Positions 19,620-28,645 of a DNA stretch of 64,000 bases are shown here, one piece after another (positions within the stretch are counted from its first letter, which is position 1; every line of letters begins with the position of its first letter). The notes beneath the pieces are model-generated. The model saw only the letters and a program-made list of their open reading frames with translations. It had not been told where the DNA came from and did not search any database. The position numbers were made by a program, and so were the translations under genes. This stretch comes from Rubrobacter marinus. GTDB lineage: Bacteria > Actinomycetota > Rubrobacteria > Rubrobacterales > Rubrobacteraceae. The stretch is taken from NCBI RefSeq assembly GCF_011492965.1, contig NZ_CP045121.1, positions 2,294,001-2,358,000 on the forward strand, written 5' to 3'.

Positions 19620-21329
19620 GTGAGACGGTGGTCGGACATCTTCGCCCCATCCGCGGGACGCGCGGCCGTGGGCCTCGCGCGACCGGAGGTGCGGGGCCGC
19701 GAGGGCGGGGGGACGGCGGTGTTCCCCGCGCGTTCCAGCGCGCTCCGGGAGCATCGGGTCGCCCTCATGGTCGCGGCGCTCGTGGCCTTTATCGTCGTCT
19801 CGGCGTCGGCCAACTTCGTCACGGGAGGGGCCGGTCTCGCCGTGCACATCCCGGACAAGCTGCAGAGCAGCGAGGAGGCGGCTTCGGCGCTGACCCGGCT
19901 CTTCGCGGCGCTGGTGCTCGTCCTGTTCCTCGCGGAGAAGGAGGGCTGGCGCATGGGCTGGGTGGCGGCCGGGCTGGTGGTCCTGGGCCTCGGGCACCTG
20001 ACCTTCGGTTACGTCGAGCCGTTGCTCCAGGACGACCCCCCCGAGCTCAACGAGTCGCTCTACGAGAGCCTGGTCACGCGCACCGCCGCGTGCGCGCTCT
20101 TCGCGGTCGGGCTGCTCCCCCGGAGGTTGCCGCAGCGGGCGGCGCGCGTGGCGATGGTCGCGCTCGTCCTGGCGCCGATCGCCGCGTACCTGCTCGTCTT
20201 CGAGCTGCTCGATGGGGAGACCTGGATGCCGCCGCTGACCCGCGTCGAGGGCTACGAGGAGATCGTGCAGCTCGGCATGTCCTTCGGCTGGCTCACGCCC
20301 TGGCACTGGGCCTTCTCGACGCTCCCGCTCGTGCTGGCGGTGGTGGCCGTGGCGGGGACCTTCCGCCTGAACCGTAGCGGGCTCTTGCGCAGCTGGGTGC
20401 TCTTCGCGATGATCCTTCTCGCCGGCTCGATCCTGCACGAGTACATGTGGCCCACGGTCTACGGCCTCGGGGTGCTCTCGACCTCGGACCTCCTGCGCTT
20501 CGGGTTCGCGCTCGTTGTCGCCGTGGGCGGCATCGTCGAGCTCAGGAGGATCGCCTCGGAGCGCACCGCGCTCGCGGCGGAGCGCAGCGCGCTGCTGGCC
20601 ACCGAGCAGGAGCGGACCCGGCACCTGGCGGAGCTCGCCACCCTGAGGGCGGACTTCAGCGCCATGGTCGCCCACGAGCTGGACCGCCCGATCACCGCCA
20701 TCCGCTGGCTGAACGAGGTGCTCGGGGTCGAAGGGAAGAACCCGGATATCCGCGAGTACGCGACGGCGGCGATAGAGAAGGAGATCTCCAACCTCAACGC
20801 GCTCGTCGCCGACGTGCGCACCGCCGCCGCCGTCGAGCGCGACGACTTCGAGGTCGAGCCGGAGCCGCTGCCGCTGAAGGTCCTGCTGATCGACGCCAAG
20901 GCATACGCGGACTCCCTCCCGGGCGACCACCCGGTGCGGGTGGTCTCGGGCGACGGCTTCGAGACGAGCGGACGGGTGATGGCCGACCCGCAGCGGGTGG
21001 GCCAGGTCTTGCGCAACCTCCTCTCCAACGCCGCCAAGTACTCCCCGGAGGGCAGACCGATAGAGCTGCGGGCGAGCGCCGACGGGCGAGGGCGCGCCCG
21101 CATCGAGGTCGCCGACTACGGCTCCGGCATCCACGCCGAGGACCTGCCCCTGATCTTCGAGAAGTTCGGGCGGGGGCGCGACGCGCAGGGCAAGCAGGTC
21201 CCGGGGGCGGGCCTCGGCCTGTACCTCTCCCGGCGGATCGTGCGGGCGCACGGCGGGGAGCTGACGGTGGAGACGCGGCAGGGAGAAGGGTCGGTCTTCG
21301 GGTTCGACCTGCCCCTGGCCGAACGGTGA
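19620..21329 (+). CDS. Membrane sensor histidine kinase
   Basis: A 569-residue kinase. The N-terminal 310 residues hold about eight membrane segments with no recognised ligand-binding domain. A short coiled coil (LAAERSALLATEQERTRHLAEL) leads to the dimerisation/phosphoacceptor box FSAMVAHELDRPITAIRW (His near residue 350). The catalytic domain has the N box NLLSNAAKYSPEG, GSGIHAEDLPLIFEKFGRG and GAGLGLYLSRRIV. The usual HELRTP is HELDRP here. Start GTG 19620. Its stop overlaps the start of the cognate regulator. Confidence 0.9.
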   Translation: MRRWSDIFAPSAGRAAVGLARPEVRGREGGGTAVFPARSSALREHRVALMVAALVAFIVVSASANFVTGGAGLAVHIPDKLQSSEEAASALTRLFAALVLVLFLAEKEGWRMGWVAAGLVVLGLGHLTFGYVEPLLQDDPPELNESLYESLVTRTAACALFAVGLLPRRLPQRAARVAMVALVLAPIAAYLLVFELLDGETWMPPLTRVEGYEEIVQLGMSFGWLTPWHWAFSTLPLVLAVVAVAGTFRLNRSGLLRSWVLFAMILLAGSILHEYMWPTVYGLGVLSTSDLLRFGFALVVAVGGIVELRRIASERTALAAERSALLATEQERTRHLAELATLRADFSAMVAHELDRPITAIRWLNEVLGVEGKNPDIREYATAAIEKEISNLNALVADVRTAAAVERDDFEVEPEPLPLKVLLIDAKAYADSLPGDHPVRVVSGDGFETSGRVMADPQRVGQVLRNLLSNAAKYSPEGRPIELRASADGRGRARIEVADYGSGIHAEDLPLIFEKFGRGRDAQGKQVPGAGLGLYLSRRIVRAHGGELTVETRQGEGSVFGFDLPLAER

Positions 21330-22021
21330 GCGCCGCGCCGCGCGCAGCCGCCTCCGGGCCCATACGGGTCATGCTGGTGGACGACCACACCTCCTTTCGC
21401 CTGCCCCTGGCGATCGTGCTGGGGCGCGAACCGGACCTGGAGGTGGTCGCCGAGGCGGGCTCCCTGGCCGAGGCGCGCGCACTCCTGGGGCGCGAGGATC
21501 TGGAGATCGACGTCGCGCTCGTGGACCTGAACCTGCCCGACGGCTCCGGGGTGGACCTGATCGGCGACCTGCGCAAGGCCCGGCCGGGCACCGCGACGCT
21601 CGTCCTGAGCGCCCACTCCGACCCGGTCCAGCTCGCCCTGGCCATAGAGGCCGGGGCGATGGGCACCGCGCACAAATCCGCGAGCCCGCTGGAGGTCGTC
21701 GAGTCGCTGCGCCGCCTGCACGCCGGGGAGCAACTCCTCTCCCTGCAGGAGATCACGAAGGCCATCCGGCTCGTGAGCCGCGAGCGCCAGGAGGACCACG
21801 AGGCCCAGCTCGCGATCGAACGCCTCACCTCCAGGGAACGGGAGGTCTTGCAGTCCCTCGCCGAAGGCCTGAGCGACCAGGAGATCGCCGAGCGGCTCTA
21901 CGTCGGCGTCGGAACCGTCCGCACCCACCTGAGGAGCCTCCTCCTCAAACTCCACGTCCAATCTCGCCTGCAAGCCCTCGTCTTCGCGGTCCGACACGGC
22001 CTGGTGGAGATCAGGCGATAG
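21326..22021 (+). CDS. LuxR/NarL-type response regulator
   Basis: A 231-residue regulator: receiver domain (residues 12-130) with acidic pair VDDHTSF, phosphoacceptor in ALVDLNLPDGSG and conserved Lys in TAHKSAS, then a LuxR-type helix-turn-helix (LTSREREVLQSLAEGLSDQEIAERL) at residues 165-225. GTG 21326 overlaps the kinase stop codon (GTGA), so the pair is translationally coupled and very likely cognate. A HisKA-class kinase paired with a NarL-class regulator is less common than HisKA_3 with NarL. Confidence 0.92.
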   Translation: MSAAPRAAASGPIRVMLVDDHTSFRLPLAIVLGREPDLEVVAEAGSLAEARALLGREDLEIDVALVDLNLPDGSGVDLIGDLRKARPGTATLVLSAHSDPVQLALAIEAGAMGTAHKSASPLEVVESLRRLHAGEQLLSLQEITKAIRLVSRERQEDHEAQLAIERLTSREREVLQSLAEGLSDQEIAERLYVGVGTVRTHLRSLLLKLHVQSRLQALVFAVRHGLVEIRR

Positions 22022-22246
22022 GACGCGGGGAAGCGTCGCCGCCGAAGCCCTCCGAATCCCCGGGGTACGGCCAAGCGTTTTCGGGCGTCGTCACCGGGTA
22101 ACGATGAGAGCGAAGGCCAACGCTTGGCCCTTACCGGGCCTCGCCCGATTCGCCAGGGTTCCTTGGGTAGGATGTCTTGCGGGCGGCGATCGGGGGCGGC
22201 GCTTGCGCACCACCCCGTCCGGGCGTTGCTTCCTCGCCGGCGCTCC

Positions 22247-22750
22247 TCAGTTCTGGGGCGGCTGGGAGCCTTCAGGCGGCGGCGGGGGCTGTACCTTGCC
22301 CGAGCCCTCCTCGATCTGGCGCCGGATGGACTCGAGCGTAGCGTCCATCGCCTCCTCCACGGGGTCGCGGTCCTCCGGGGCGCCCTCCTGGATGTCGCCT
22401 TCCACGGAGCGCTCCCCGAACGAGAGGTGCACCACGACCTCGCTGCCGCTCTCCCCGTGGTTGCCGACAGTGAGCCAGCCCGAGTAGTCGCGCTCGGTCT
22501 CCGCGCCCCACTCCATCCTGCGCTCGCGCTCGTCGGTGGCGAGGTAGCCCTCGGCGTCGAAGGAGCTGCCGTTCGGGAACTCGAGGGTCATGCGCACCTT
22601 CCGTCCCGGCGTCCCCTCGGCCGAGGGGCCCTCGATGGAGGCGTCGGTGACCGGGGGCAGGTAGCCGGGGAGGTTGTCGACGTCCGCCAGCCAGGCGAAC
22701 ACGTCCTCGGGAGGGGCCTCGATCGCCATGCTCCGCTCGTAATCTGCCAC
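22247..22750 (-). CDS. SRPBCC/polyketide cyclase-like protein
   Basis: A 167-residue protein with the START-like helix-grip fold: MADYERSMAIEAPPEDVFAWLADVDNLPGYLPPV is the classic SRPBCC opening. It continues with WGAETERDYSGWLTVG and a C-terminal amphipathic helix (EEAMDATLESIRRQIEEG), ending in a proline-rich tail. Members bind hydrophobic ligands; no substrate can be named. GTG 22750 follows GAAGGAGAGAAC. Confidence 0.8.
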   Translation of the reverse strand: MADYERSMAIEAPPEDVFAWLADVDNLPGYLPPVTDASIEGPSAEGTPGRKVRMTLEFPNGSSFDAEGYLATDERERRMEWGAETERDYSGWLTVGNHGESGSEVVVHLSFGERSVEGDIQEGAPEDRDPVEEAMDATLESIRRQIEEGSGKVQPPPPPEGSQPPQN

Positions 22751-22910
22751 GTTCTCTCCTTCTTCTATCTCGGTTACGCCCTGGCGGCCGTCGAGCCCCC
22801 CGAACAACCGGCGCGTACGGCACACCGGACGGTCAGAGCGGACCGGGCCGCCGACCCGGTCGTCGGACGGCCCGGTCCGCGCCGCGTGGCGGCGGCTCTC
22901 TCCCGGCGGG

Positions 22911-23606
22911 CTAGTACCTCTTGTCTCCGACGCCGCCGGCCGGGGCGGGACCGCCCGTCTCCATCATCGAGCCCATCCCCATGTACGGGGCGAGGATCGC
23001 CAGGACCTCGTCCTGGGTGAGGGCCGCGGGGAACGGCTCGTTCGCCGGCGGGACTACCCCGAGCAGGTTCTTGATGGCGGTGACGTTCTCGGCCTCGGCG
23101 CCGTTGATCGCGCCGGCCGCGGCCAGGATGTCGGGGCTCTGGATCATCGGACCCAGGCCCAGGTTGGCCCCCACGTCCTTCTGCTCCTGGACGAGGGCGG
23201 CCTCCAAAAAGGCCTGCTGGCTCGCCAGGACCGCCTCGGGGACCATAAACTCCGGGGCCTCCACCGGGGTTCCGCCCAGGCTGACGATGGCATCGGCCAG
23301 GGCGGCGGCGTGTACCACCTCGATCTCCTGTATCTGGGCGACGACGTCGTACGCGGCACCGGAGAGGATACCGGCGTCGAGCGCCGCGGGGTAGAAGACC
23401 TGAGATTCGAAGATCTCGTTGGGGAGGAGGAAGTTGAGGATGTCGAGGTCCGAGACGACCCCCGTGGTCTGGGCGGAGGCCTTCTTCGCGAAGAGGCTCG
23501 TCCCCGCGGCCGCACCGAGGCCCAGGGCCGCCAGTTTCATGATCTCGCGCCGCGTCCTGGGCCTGGCGAGGGCCCCCACTTCGGGCTTCTCTGCTTCTCT
23601 GCGCAT
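22911..23606 (-). CDS. Tat-exported ferritin-like domain protein
   Basis: A 231-residue protein with a twin-arginine-type signal (TRREIMKLAALGLGAAAGTS, cleaved near ASAQ), then a four-helix ferritin-like domain of the Ferritin_2 type: DLDILNFLLPNEIFESQVFY, EIEVVHAAALADAIVSLGG and FLEAALVQEQKDVGANL carry spaced Glu and His residues able to hold a di-metal centre. The end is Gly/Pro-rich. It follows a second, related Tat ferritin-like gene by 13 bases, so the pair is an operon. ATG has AGGGAGGATAGACG. Metal and role not known. Confidence 0.8.
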   Translation of the reverse strand: MRREAEKPEVGALARPRTRREIMKLAALGLGAAAGTSLFAKKASAQTTGVVSDLDILNFLLPNEIFESQVFYPAALDAGILSGAAYDVVAQIQEIEVVHAAALADAIVSLGGTPVEAPEFMVPEAVLASQQAFLEAALVQEQKDVGANLGLGPMIQSPDILAAAGAINGAEAENVTAIKNLLGVVPPANEPFPAALTQDEVLAILAPYMGMGSMMETGGPAPAGGVGDKRY

Positions 23607-23619
23607 CGTCTATCCTCCC

Positions 23620-24285
23620 TTAACCCGTGATCCCGAACGGGGCGACCGCGGCCTGCACGGTACCCAGGGGCAGCGCCTCTTCGAGGGCCACGTTGTTCGG
23701 AGGCGAGACGCCGTTGAGAATCTTGATCGCATCCCAGTGCTGGCACTCGGCCGCGTGTATGGAGAGCGCCGCGGCCAGTATGTCCTTGCTGACGAGGGCC
23801 GGCGCCGCCCCCTGGTAGGCCCCGATCCCCACGGGCTCCAGCGTCGCCGCGTAGCCGAGGAACGCGGCCGCGCTCGCGGTCGCGTCGGTCGGGAACGTGA
23901 ACGCCGGTACGGCCGGTACCGCAGCGCCCAACGTCCCCAGCGTCGAGGCGATGGCGTCCGCGTGGGCGAACTCGTGGTCCCTCAACTCGGCGATCTGCGC
24001 CAGGGCATTGCCCGTGAAGAGCCCCGAGTCCGCGCCGATGGCGTAGAAGGTGCCCTCGAGCTGCTCCAGAAGGTACGCGAACTGCAGGATCGCGGCGTCC
24101 CCGAGACCCTGGTACGTCACGTACGGCGCCGTCTGCGCTTCGGCGTAGCGGTTGGCGACGCCGAAGCCGCCGATGCCGGCGGCGGAGATCGCGGCCGTCG
24201 CCCACGCCGCCGTCTTCAGAAAGTTGCGCCGCGAGTACTCCCGGTCGAGATCCACGGGGAGGGCGCGGCCCTCTGCTCCATCCAT
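23620..24285 (-). CDS. Tat-exported ferritin-like domain protein, paralogue
   Basis: A 221-residue protein. The twin-arginine signal is clear (YSRRNFLKTAAWATAAISA, cleavage near AEAQ). The helical domain contains AILQFAYLLEQLEGTFY, ELRDHEFAHADAIASTLG and AALSIHAAECQHWDAIK, again with regularly spaced Glu and His residues. It is similar in plan, not closely in sequence, to the downstream gene. I chose ATG 24285 because GGAAGGGG lies upstream and the Tat motif is then close to the start; the frame opens at 24384 without coding character. Confidence 0.8.
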   Translation of the reverse strand: MDGAEGRALPVDLDREYSRRNFLKTAAWATAAISAAGIGGFGVANRYAEAQTAPYVTYQGLGDAAILQFAYLLEQLEGTFYAIGADSGLFTGNALAQIAELRDHEFAHADAIASTLGTLGAAVPAVPAFTFPTDATASAAAFLGYAATLEPVGIGAYQGAAPALVSKDILAAALSIHAAECQHWDAIKILNGVSPPNNVALEEALPLGTVQAAVAPFGITG

Positions 24286-24596
24286 GCACGTTCCCCTTCC
24301 TAATGGCCGCGGCCCCGCTCGCCCAGAGGCGCCCGGTAGGACCGCGTCGTCTGCGCACACTCTTCCCCGCGGGCCCGGGCTCAAACTGTAATAGACAACA
24401 CAAACATCCGCCCTCGAGGAGGACGTTGGGCCGAAGTGTGTAGACGATCCTCCTCTTCGAGCCCTCCGTCGCGGGCCGGCGGGGGAGGTTCGGGCGGCGG
24501 GATGCGTCCTCCCGGCATCGTCCCGGACGGGCGCGCCGTGGGGCCCTCCTTTGGCTATGATGGTGCCGGCAGGCGTCGAGGGGAAAGGGTCGCGGG
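24286..24596. other. Divergent intergenic region
   Basis: 311 bases between the ferritin-like operon (minus) and the nicotinate phosphoribosyltransferase gene (plus). It holds a short AT-richer patch around 24385-24410 that may carry the ferritin-operon promoter and a TATGAT near 24554 for the rightward gene. No hairpin, RNA gene or small open frame with a ribosome site is evident. Confidence 0.4.
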
Positions 24597-25751
24597 TTGG
24601 GCGAAACGGGCGTGAACGGACGGCGGTTCAATACGGCCTCTGAGGAGGAGATACGCGGCGCGAAGGTCGCCGACGTGTACTTCCATCGCACGATGGAGGT
24701 CCTGAAGGCTCGCGGCCTGGAGAACACGCCGGTCCACATGGAGGTCACGCTCAAGACCTCCGACGAGAGCGCCTGGTTTGTCGTCGCGGGGATGGACGAG
24801 GTCGCGAGCCTCCTCGCGGACGTGGACGTCGAGGTCGAGGCGGTGCCGGAGGGGACGGTCTGCCGCCCCTACGACCCCATCCTGACCCTTTCGGGCCCCT
24901 ACGGCGCCTTCGCCGAGCACGAGACCGCCATCCTGGGCTTCCTCTGCCAGGCCTCGGGGGTGGCGACGGGGGCGGCCCGTTGCAGGCTCGCGGCGGGCGA
25001 GAAGCCGGTCGTCTCCTTCGGGGCGCGCAGGATGCACCCGTCGATAACGCCCATGATCGAGCGAAGCGCCTACCTCGGCGGCTGCGACGGGGTCGCGGTC
25101 GAGCTCGCCGCCGACCGCCTGAACATCCCCGCGAGCGGCACCCTCCCCCACGCCCTCGTCCTCATCATAGGCTCGACGGAGGAGGCGGCCCGCGCCTTCG
25201 ACGAGGCCGTCCCCGAGGACGTCCCGCGCACCATCCTCATAGACACCTTCGACGACGAGAAGTTCGGGGCGCTGATCGCGGCCCGCGCGATCCCCGACTC
25301 CATCTACGCCGTCCGCTTCGACACCCCCGGCAACCGCCGCGGGGACTTCCGCGATCTCATGCAGGAGGCCCGCTGGGAGCTCGACCGCAACGGCTTCTCG
25401 CACGTCAAGATCTTCGCCTCCGGCGGCATCGGCGTCGACGACATCCTGCACCTCAACCCCATCTGCGACGCCTACGGGGTGGGCGGCGAGATCGCCGCGG
25501 CCCCGATGATCGACTACTCGCTAGACATCGTCGAGGTGAACGGCGAGGACCGCTCCAAGCGCGGCAAGCGCGGCGGCAGGAAACGCCTCCTGGAGCTCGA
25601 AGACGGCTCCCACCTCGTCGTCCCCGCCGGCGCGAAGGCCCCCCAGGGCGCCACCGACCTCCTGCGCCCCCTCGGGGGGATCCCGGCCGACGTCTCGACC
25701 CTCCGCGATCGGGTGCTCTCGCAGCTCGCGACGGGGGCCTTCGGGCTGTAG
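24597..25751 (+). CDS. Nicotinate phosphoribosyltransferase
   Basis: Converts nicotinate and PRPP to nicotinate mononucleotide in NAD salvage. The 384-residue protein is the short, archaeal-like type: FNTASEEEIRGAKVADVYF at the start, then FGARRMHPSITPMIERSAY and GCDGVAVELA, the phosphate-binding FASGGIGVDDI, and DAYGVGG near the end. TTG 24597 has GAGGGGAAAGGG upstream; an in-frame GTG at 24612 is possible. Its stop lies 18 bases from the convergent regulator gene. Confidence 0.88.
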   Translation: MGETGVNGRRFNTASEEEIRGAKVADVYFHRTMEVLKARGLENTPVHMEVTLKTSDESAWFVVAGMDEVASLLADVDVEVEAVPEGTVCRPYDPILTLSGPYGAFAEHETAILGFLCQASGVATGAARCRLAAGEKPVVSFGARRMHPSITPMIERSAYLGGCDGVAVELAADRLNIPASGTLPHALVLIIGSTEEAARAFDEAVPEDVPRTILIDTFDDEKFGALIAARAIPDSIYAVRFDTPGNRRGDFRDLMQEARWELDRNGFSHVKIFASGGIGVDDILHLNPICDAYGVGGEIAAAPMIDYSLDIVEVNGEDRSKRGKRGGRKRLLELEDGSHLVVPAGAKAPQGATDLLRPLGGIPADVSTLRDRVLSQLATGAFGL

Positions 25752-25768
25752 CACGCGGCTGTAGGAGA

Positions 25769-26370
25769 TCAAGTCCCCTTCGAGACGATCACGAGGTAGT
25801 AGCTGCACTCGCCCTCGCCCGCGTTGTCGAAGCGGTGAGGCACGTCGGCCTCGAAGTAGAGGGCGTCCCCTTCTTCGAGGACGCGCTCCTCGCCCCCGAG
25901 CACCGCCAGTAGACGCCCCTTCTCGACCACGACGTACTCCTCGACCCCGCGCCGGTGAGGCGGGAAGCGCCCGGAGGTCGCACCCTCCGGCACGACGTTG
26001 CGCACGAACTCCACCCCGCGCCCTGCGAAGGGCGGCGAGAGCAGCTGCCGCTCGAAGCCGGTCTCGGGGTCGCGCATGATCTGGCGGCGCTCGCGCGCCA
26101 CCACGACGACCTCCCGCCGCTCCTCCGTCCCCAGAAGCTCCGAGAGACCGACCCCGAGCCCCTCCGCCACCTTCGCCGCGACGACGAGCGTGGGGTTCTT
26201 CTCGCCCCGCTCGACCTTCGAGAGCATGGCCCGGCTCACCCCGGAACTGCCGGCCAGCTCCTCCAGCGTCAGCCCCTGCCTCCGGCGCAGGCTCTTGACC
26301 CTGGCCCGAGCCTCCCCGAGGAGACGGCCTCCACCGTGGAAGATGCCCCTGTTGTGCCGGACTCGCTCAT
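25769..26370 (-). CDS. XRE-family regulator with C-terminal cupin domain; one lost base as sequenced
   Basis: A DNA-binding regulator of about 200 residues: an XRE helix-turn-helix (LRRRQGLTLEELAGSSGVSRAMLSKVERGEKNP) followed by a cupin sensor domain (PHRRGVEEYVVVEKGRL, EEGDALYFEADVPHRFDN). ATG 26370 gives the N-terminus MSESGTTGASS but is out of frame with the rest. A C run at 26304-26306 one base short explains this. The alternative in-frame start (26392) lies inside the operator and gives an atypical leader. It is divergent from the lactate permease-like gene and probably controls both. Confidence 0.85.
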
Positions 26371-26372
26371 TT

Positions 26373-26398
26373 GGTAGAAGATAGTCTACCATGGTAGA
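26373..26398. promoter_or_regulatory. Operator with three GGTAGA half-sites between the XRE-cupin regulator and the permease
   Basis: GGTAGA (26373-26378), its complement TCTACC (26385-26390) and GGTAGA again (26393-26398). The first two form a 6-6-6 inverted repeat; the last two form the palindrome TCTACCATGGTAGA, which contains the permease ATG. This is a natural binding site for the adjacent regulator. Confidence 0.65.
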
Positions 26399-27801
26399 TG
26401 TACTGGGTTACGGGATCTCGGCGGCGCCGTTCGTGGTGGCGGGGGTGGCCCTGCTCGTGTTGCGGTGGCCCGCGGTGCGGGCGGGGGTGGCCGCGCTCGC
26501 GGCGGCGGTTGCGGGGCGCTGTTGTGGCCCGGGTTGGAGGCTTCGGGGCTTCCGGGGCTTTCGTGGCCGGGGCGGGGACGTCGGGGCGGGTGTTGTACGT
26601 GTTGCTCGGCGGGCTGTTTCTGTACAACATCCTGGAGAGGGGCGGGGCGGTCGCGGCGGTCTCGGGGTATCTGGGGAAGCTGGAGCCCGAGCGGGAGGGG
26701 CTGGCGCTCGTGGTGGTGATCGGGGCGGCGCCGTTCTTCGAGTCGGTCACGGGGTTCGGTGTGGCGGTGGTCATCAGCGCCCCGATCCTGCTGGCGGCCG
26801 GCTTCTCGCCGCTCAAGGCGGCGGTGCTGTCGAGCTGGGGTCAGTGCGCGGTTCCCTGGGGCGCGCTGGGGATAGGGACCGTGATCGGGGCGGACCTGTC
26901 GGGGACCACCTTCGGGGAGCTCTCGGACGGGAGCGCCCTCCTGAGCCTGCCCCTCTTCCCCGTCTACGCCGTCGCCGCCGTGGCGCTCGCGGGCGGGTGG
27001 GCGGGGGTGCGCAAGCGCGGAGGGGAGGCGGTGCTGCTCGGGCTCGTGGCGGGGACGGCGACGCTGTTGACGAGCCTCTTCGTCGTGCCGGAGCTCGCGG
27101 GCGCCGTCGGGGGGCTCGCGGCCACGGGGGCTTTCCTGATCCTCAGGCGCGGGAGGCTGCGGGGCTCGGGGCCGCCGATTCGGGCGGCGCTGCCGTACGC
27201 GTTCCTGCTCCTGCTGCTAGTCCTCGCGAACGGTCCCGGGCCGATCGCGGGGTGGCTCGGCTCCCTCGGGCCCGCGTTCTCGGGACCGGGGCCCGCGCTC
27301 TTTCTCGCGGCGGGGTTCGGGGCGGCGTTGTTCGGGCTGGGCGGAGGGGCGCTGCGCTCGGCGGCGTCGGGGACCCTGTGGCAGTGGCTGCCGACCGCGG
27401 GGGCGGTGGTGACGTTCGTGCTGGCCGGCGGGGTGGTGGCGGCGAGCGGGGCCGCCGCGATGCTCGCCGCGGCGGCGACGGTCTTCGGGCCCTTCTACGG
27501 CGTGGCGGCGCCCGTCGTCGGGGCGCTCGGGGGGGCGCTCACGGGGTCGAACGCGGCCTCCAACGCGCTGTTCATGCCCCTGCAGGTCGAGGCGGCACGG
27601 GGCCTCGGGGTCTCGGAGGGGCTCGTCGCGGCCGTACAGAACGTCTCCGGGAGCCACGCGAGCATGCTGGCGCCGCAGCGCGTCGTGCTCGCCGCCACCG
27701 CCGTCGGGCTGCTGGGGCGGGAGGGGGAGATCGTACGCGCGGCCCTCCTGCCGGTGGCCGCCTCCGTCGCCGTCCTCGCCGTCGCAGGGGCGGTGTTGTA
27801 G
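26391..27801 (+). CDS. L-lactate permease (LctP) family transporter; two lost bases as sequenced
   Basis: A membrane transporter of about 470 residues and 12 or more helices, of the lactate/glycolate permease family. Signatures are FFESVTGFGVAVVISAPILL, SSWGQCAVPWGALG and the C-terminal GSNAASNALFMPLQ with QNVSGSHASMLAPQR. The N-terminus (MVDVLGYGISAAPFVVAG) is in a different frame: a G is missing near 26517 and another near 26558. ATG 26391 is inside the operator with no ribosome site, so the message may be nearly leaderless. Substrate is inferred from the family only. Confidence 0.87.
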
Positions 27802-28007
27802 GGGTTGGCCCTTCGGGGCTCGTCTTCCGGTGACGGCGGGGAACTCTCGGCCCCTGTTCCGCGCAGGCGTCCGGGGAGGTTGCACCATCGTCTGCGCGCT
27901 TCGTCTGCCCAAAGTCCCAGGAGAGGAGCGGTCCTTCGGCCGATTCGCCCCCTGCTCTTCGGCGCTACCGTCGGGTTGAGAAGAGTCCATCCGACGAGAG
28001 GAGAGAG

Positions 28008-28271
28008 ATGATGGATCAGAGCACGGAGCGCGTCGGGCGTCCCGGAGAGGCGGCCGGCGGCGGGCCGCTTCACCTGCCCTACAGCGCTTACCCGACCGCA
28101 GCGGAGGTCGCCGAGCACGGGTTGCAGCCCCTGATTCGGGCACCTCCGTCGTGGCTCTCCTCGTCGGGTCGAAGGCGGCTACGATCGAGCGGGCATGCGG
28201 CTAGCTCGGGTGCTGCGGAGCCTTTCGGTTCTCCGTGGTGGGCTCCCGGGTTGGTGCGGTCCCCGGCGTAG
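28008..28271 (+). CDS. Possible small protein with a strong start but doubtful C-terminus
   Basis: ATG 28008 directly follows GAGAGGAGAGAG, and the first 40 codons (MMDQSTERVGRPGEAAGG, then LHLPYSAYPTAAEVAEHGLQPL) have ordinary GC-rich codon use. The rest is Ser/Arg-rich and looks non-coding, so the gene may be truncated or frameshifted. I cannot name a family. It could also be a short leader peptide for the gene at 28358. Confidence 0.3.
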   Translation: MMDQSTERVGRPGEAAGGGPLHLPYSAYPTAAEVAEHGLQPLIRAPPSWLSSSGRRRLRSSGHAASSGAAEPFGSPWWAPGLVRSPA

Positions 28272-28357
28272 GGTCGTTGTGGATTGGGTACGCGGGATAA
28301 CGGTACGGTTGCCGCAAGGGGTCGCGCCCGACCGGCGCGGCGTCCCCGGCAGGGACG

Positions 28358-28639
28358 ATGGACGAGGAGAGGATGGATCTCATGGCGCTTGTGGCCCGCG
28401 GGAGGATCGAAGACGCGAACGCCGGCACGTACGCCTTCGCAGCGGATGCCGAATACCTTCTCGCCGGGGAGGAGGGCTACGAGGTGCTCTACCTGCTGCA
28501 GGGCGATTCGGAGGAGCTCGCCCCCCACGAGGCCGCCCTCGTCGAGATCACGGGCGAGGTCGTCGGGGCGGAGCCGTCGGGCAAGTACGAGATCCTGGCC
28601 GTGCAGTCCGTTCGGAGGATCGACGGCGCCGCGGGGTAG
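28358..28639 (+). CDS. Small acidic hypothetical protein
   Basis: A 93-residue acidic protein without membrane segments: MDEERMDLMALVARGRIED, then a beta-like core (YAFAADAEYLLAGEEGYEVLYL, ALVEITGEVVGAEPSGKYEIL). I do not recognise the family. AGGG lies just upstream of ATG 28358; an internal ATG at 28373 is also possible. The stop is 6 bases from the convergent nitrilase gene. Confidence 0.55.
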   Translation: MDEERMDLMALVARGRIEDANAGTYAFAADAEYLLAGEEGYEVLYLLQGDSEELAPHEAALVEITGEVVGAEPSGKYEILAVQSVRRIDGAAG

Positions 28640-28645
28640 CGGCTC

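Noticed and set aside
27802..28007. A structured RNA or riboswitch before the small gene at 28008
   Set aside because: Small GC-rich hairpins are possible, but no known class could be matched and pairing here is no better than expected for the base composition.
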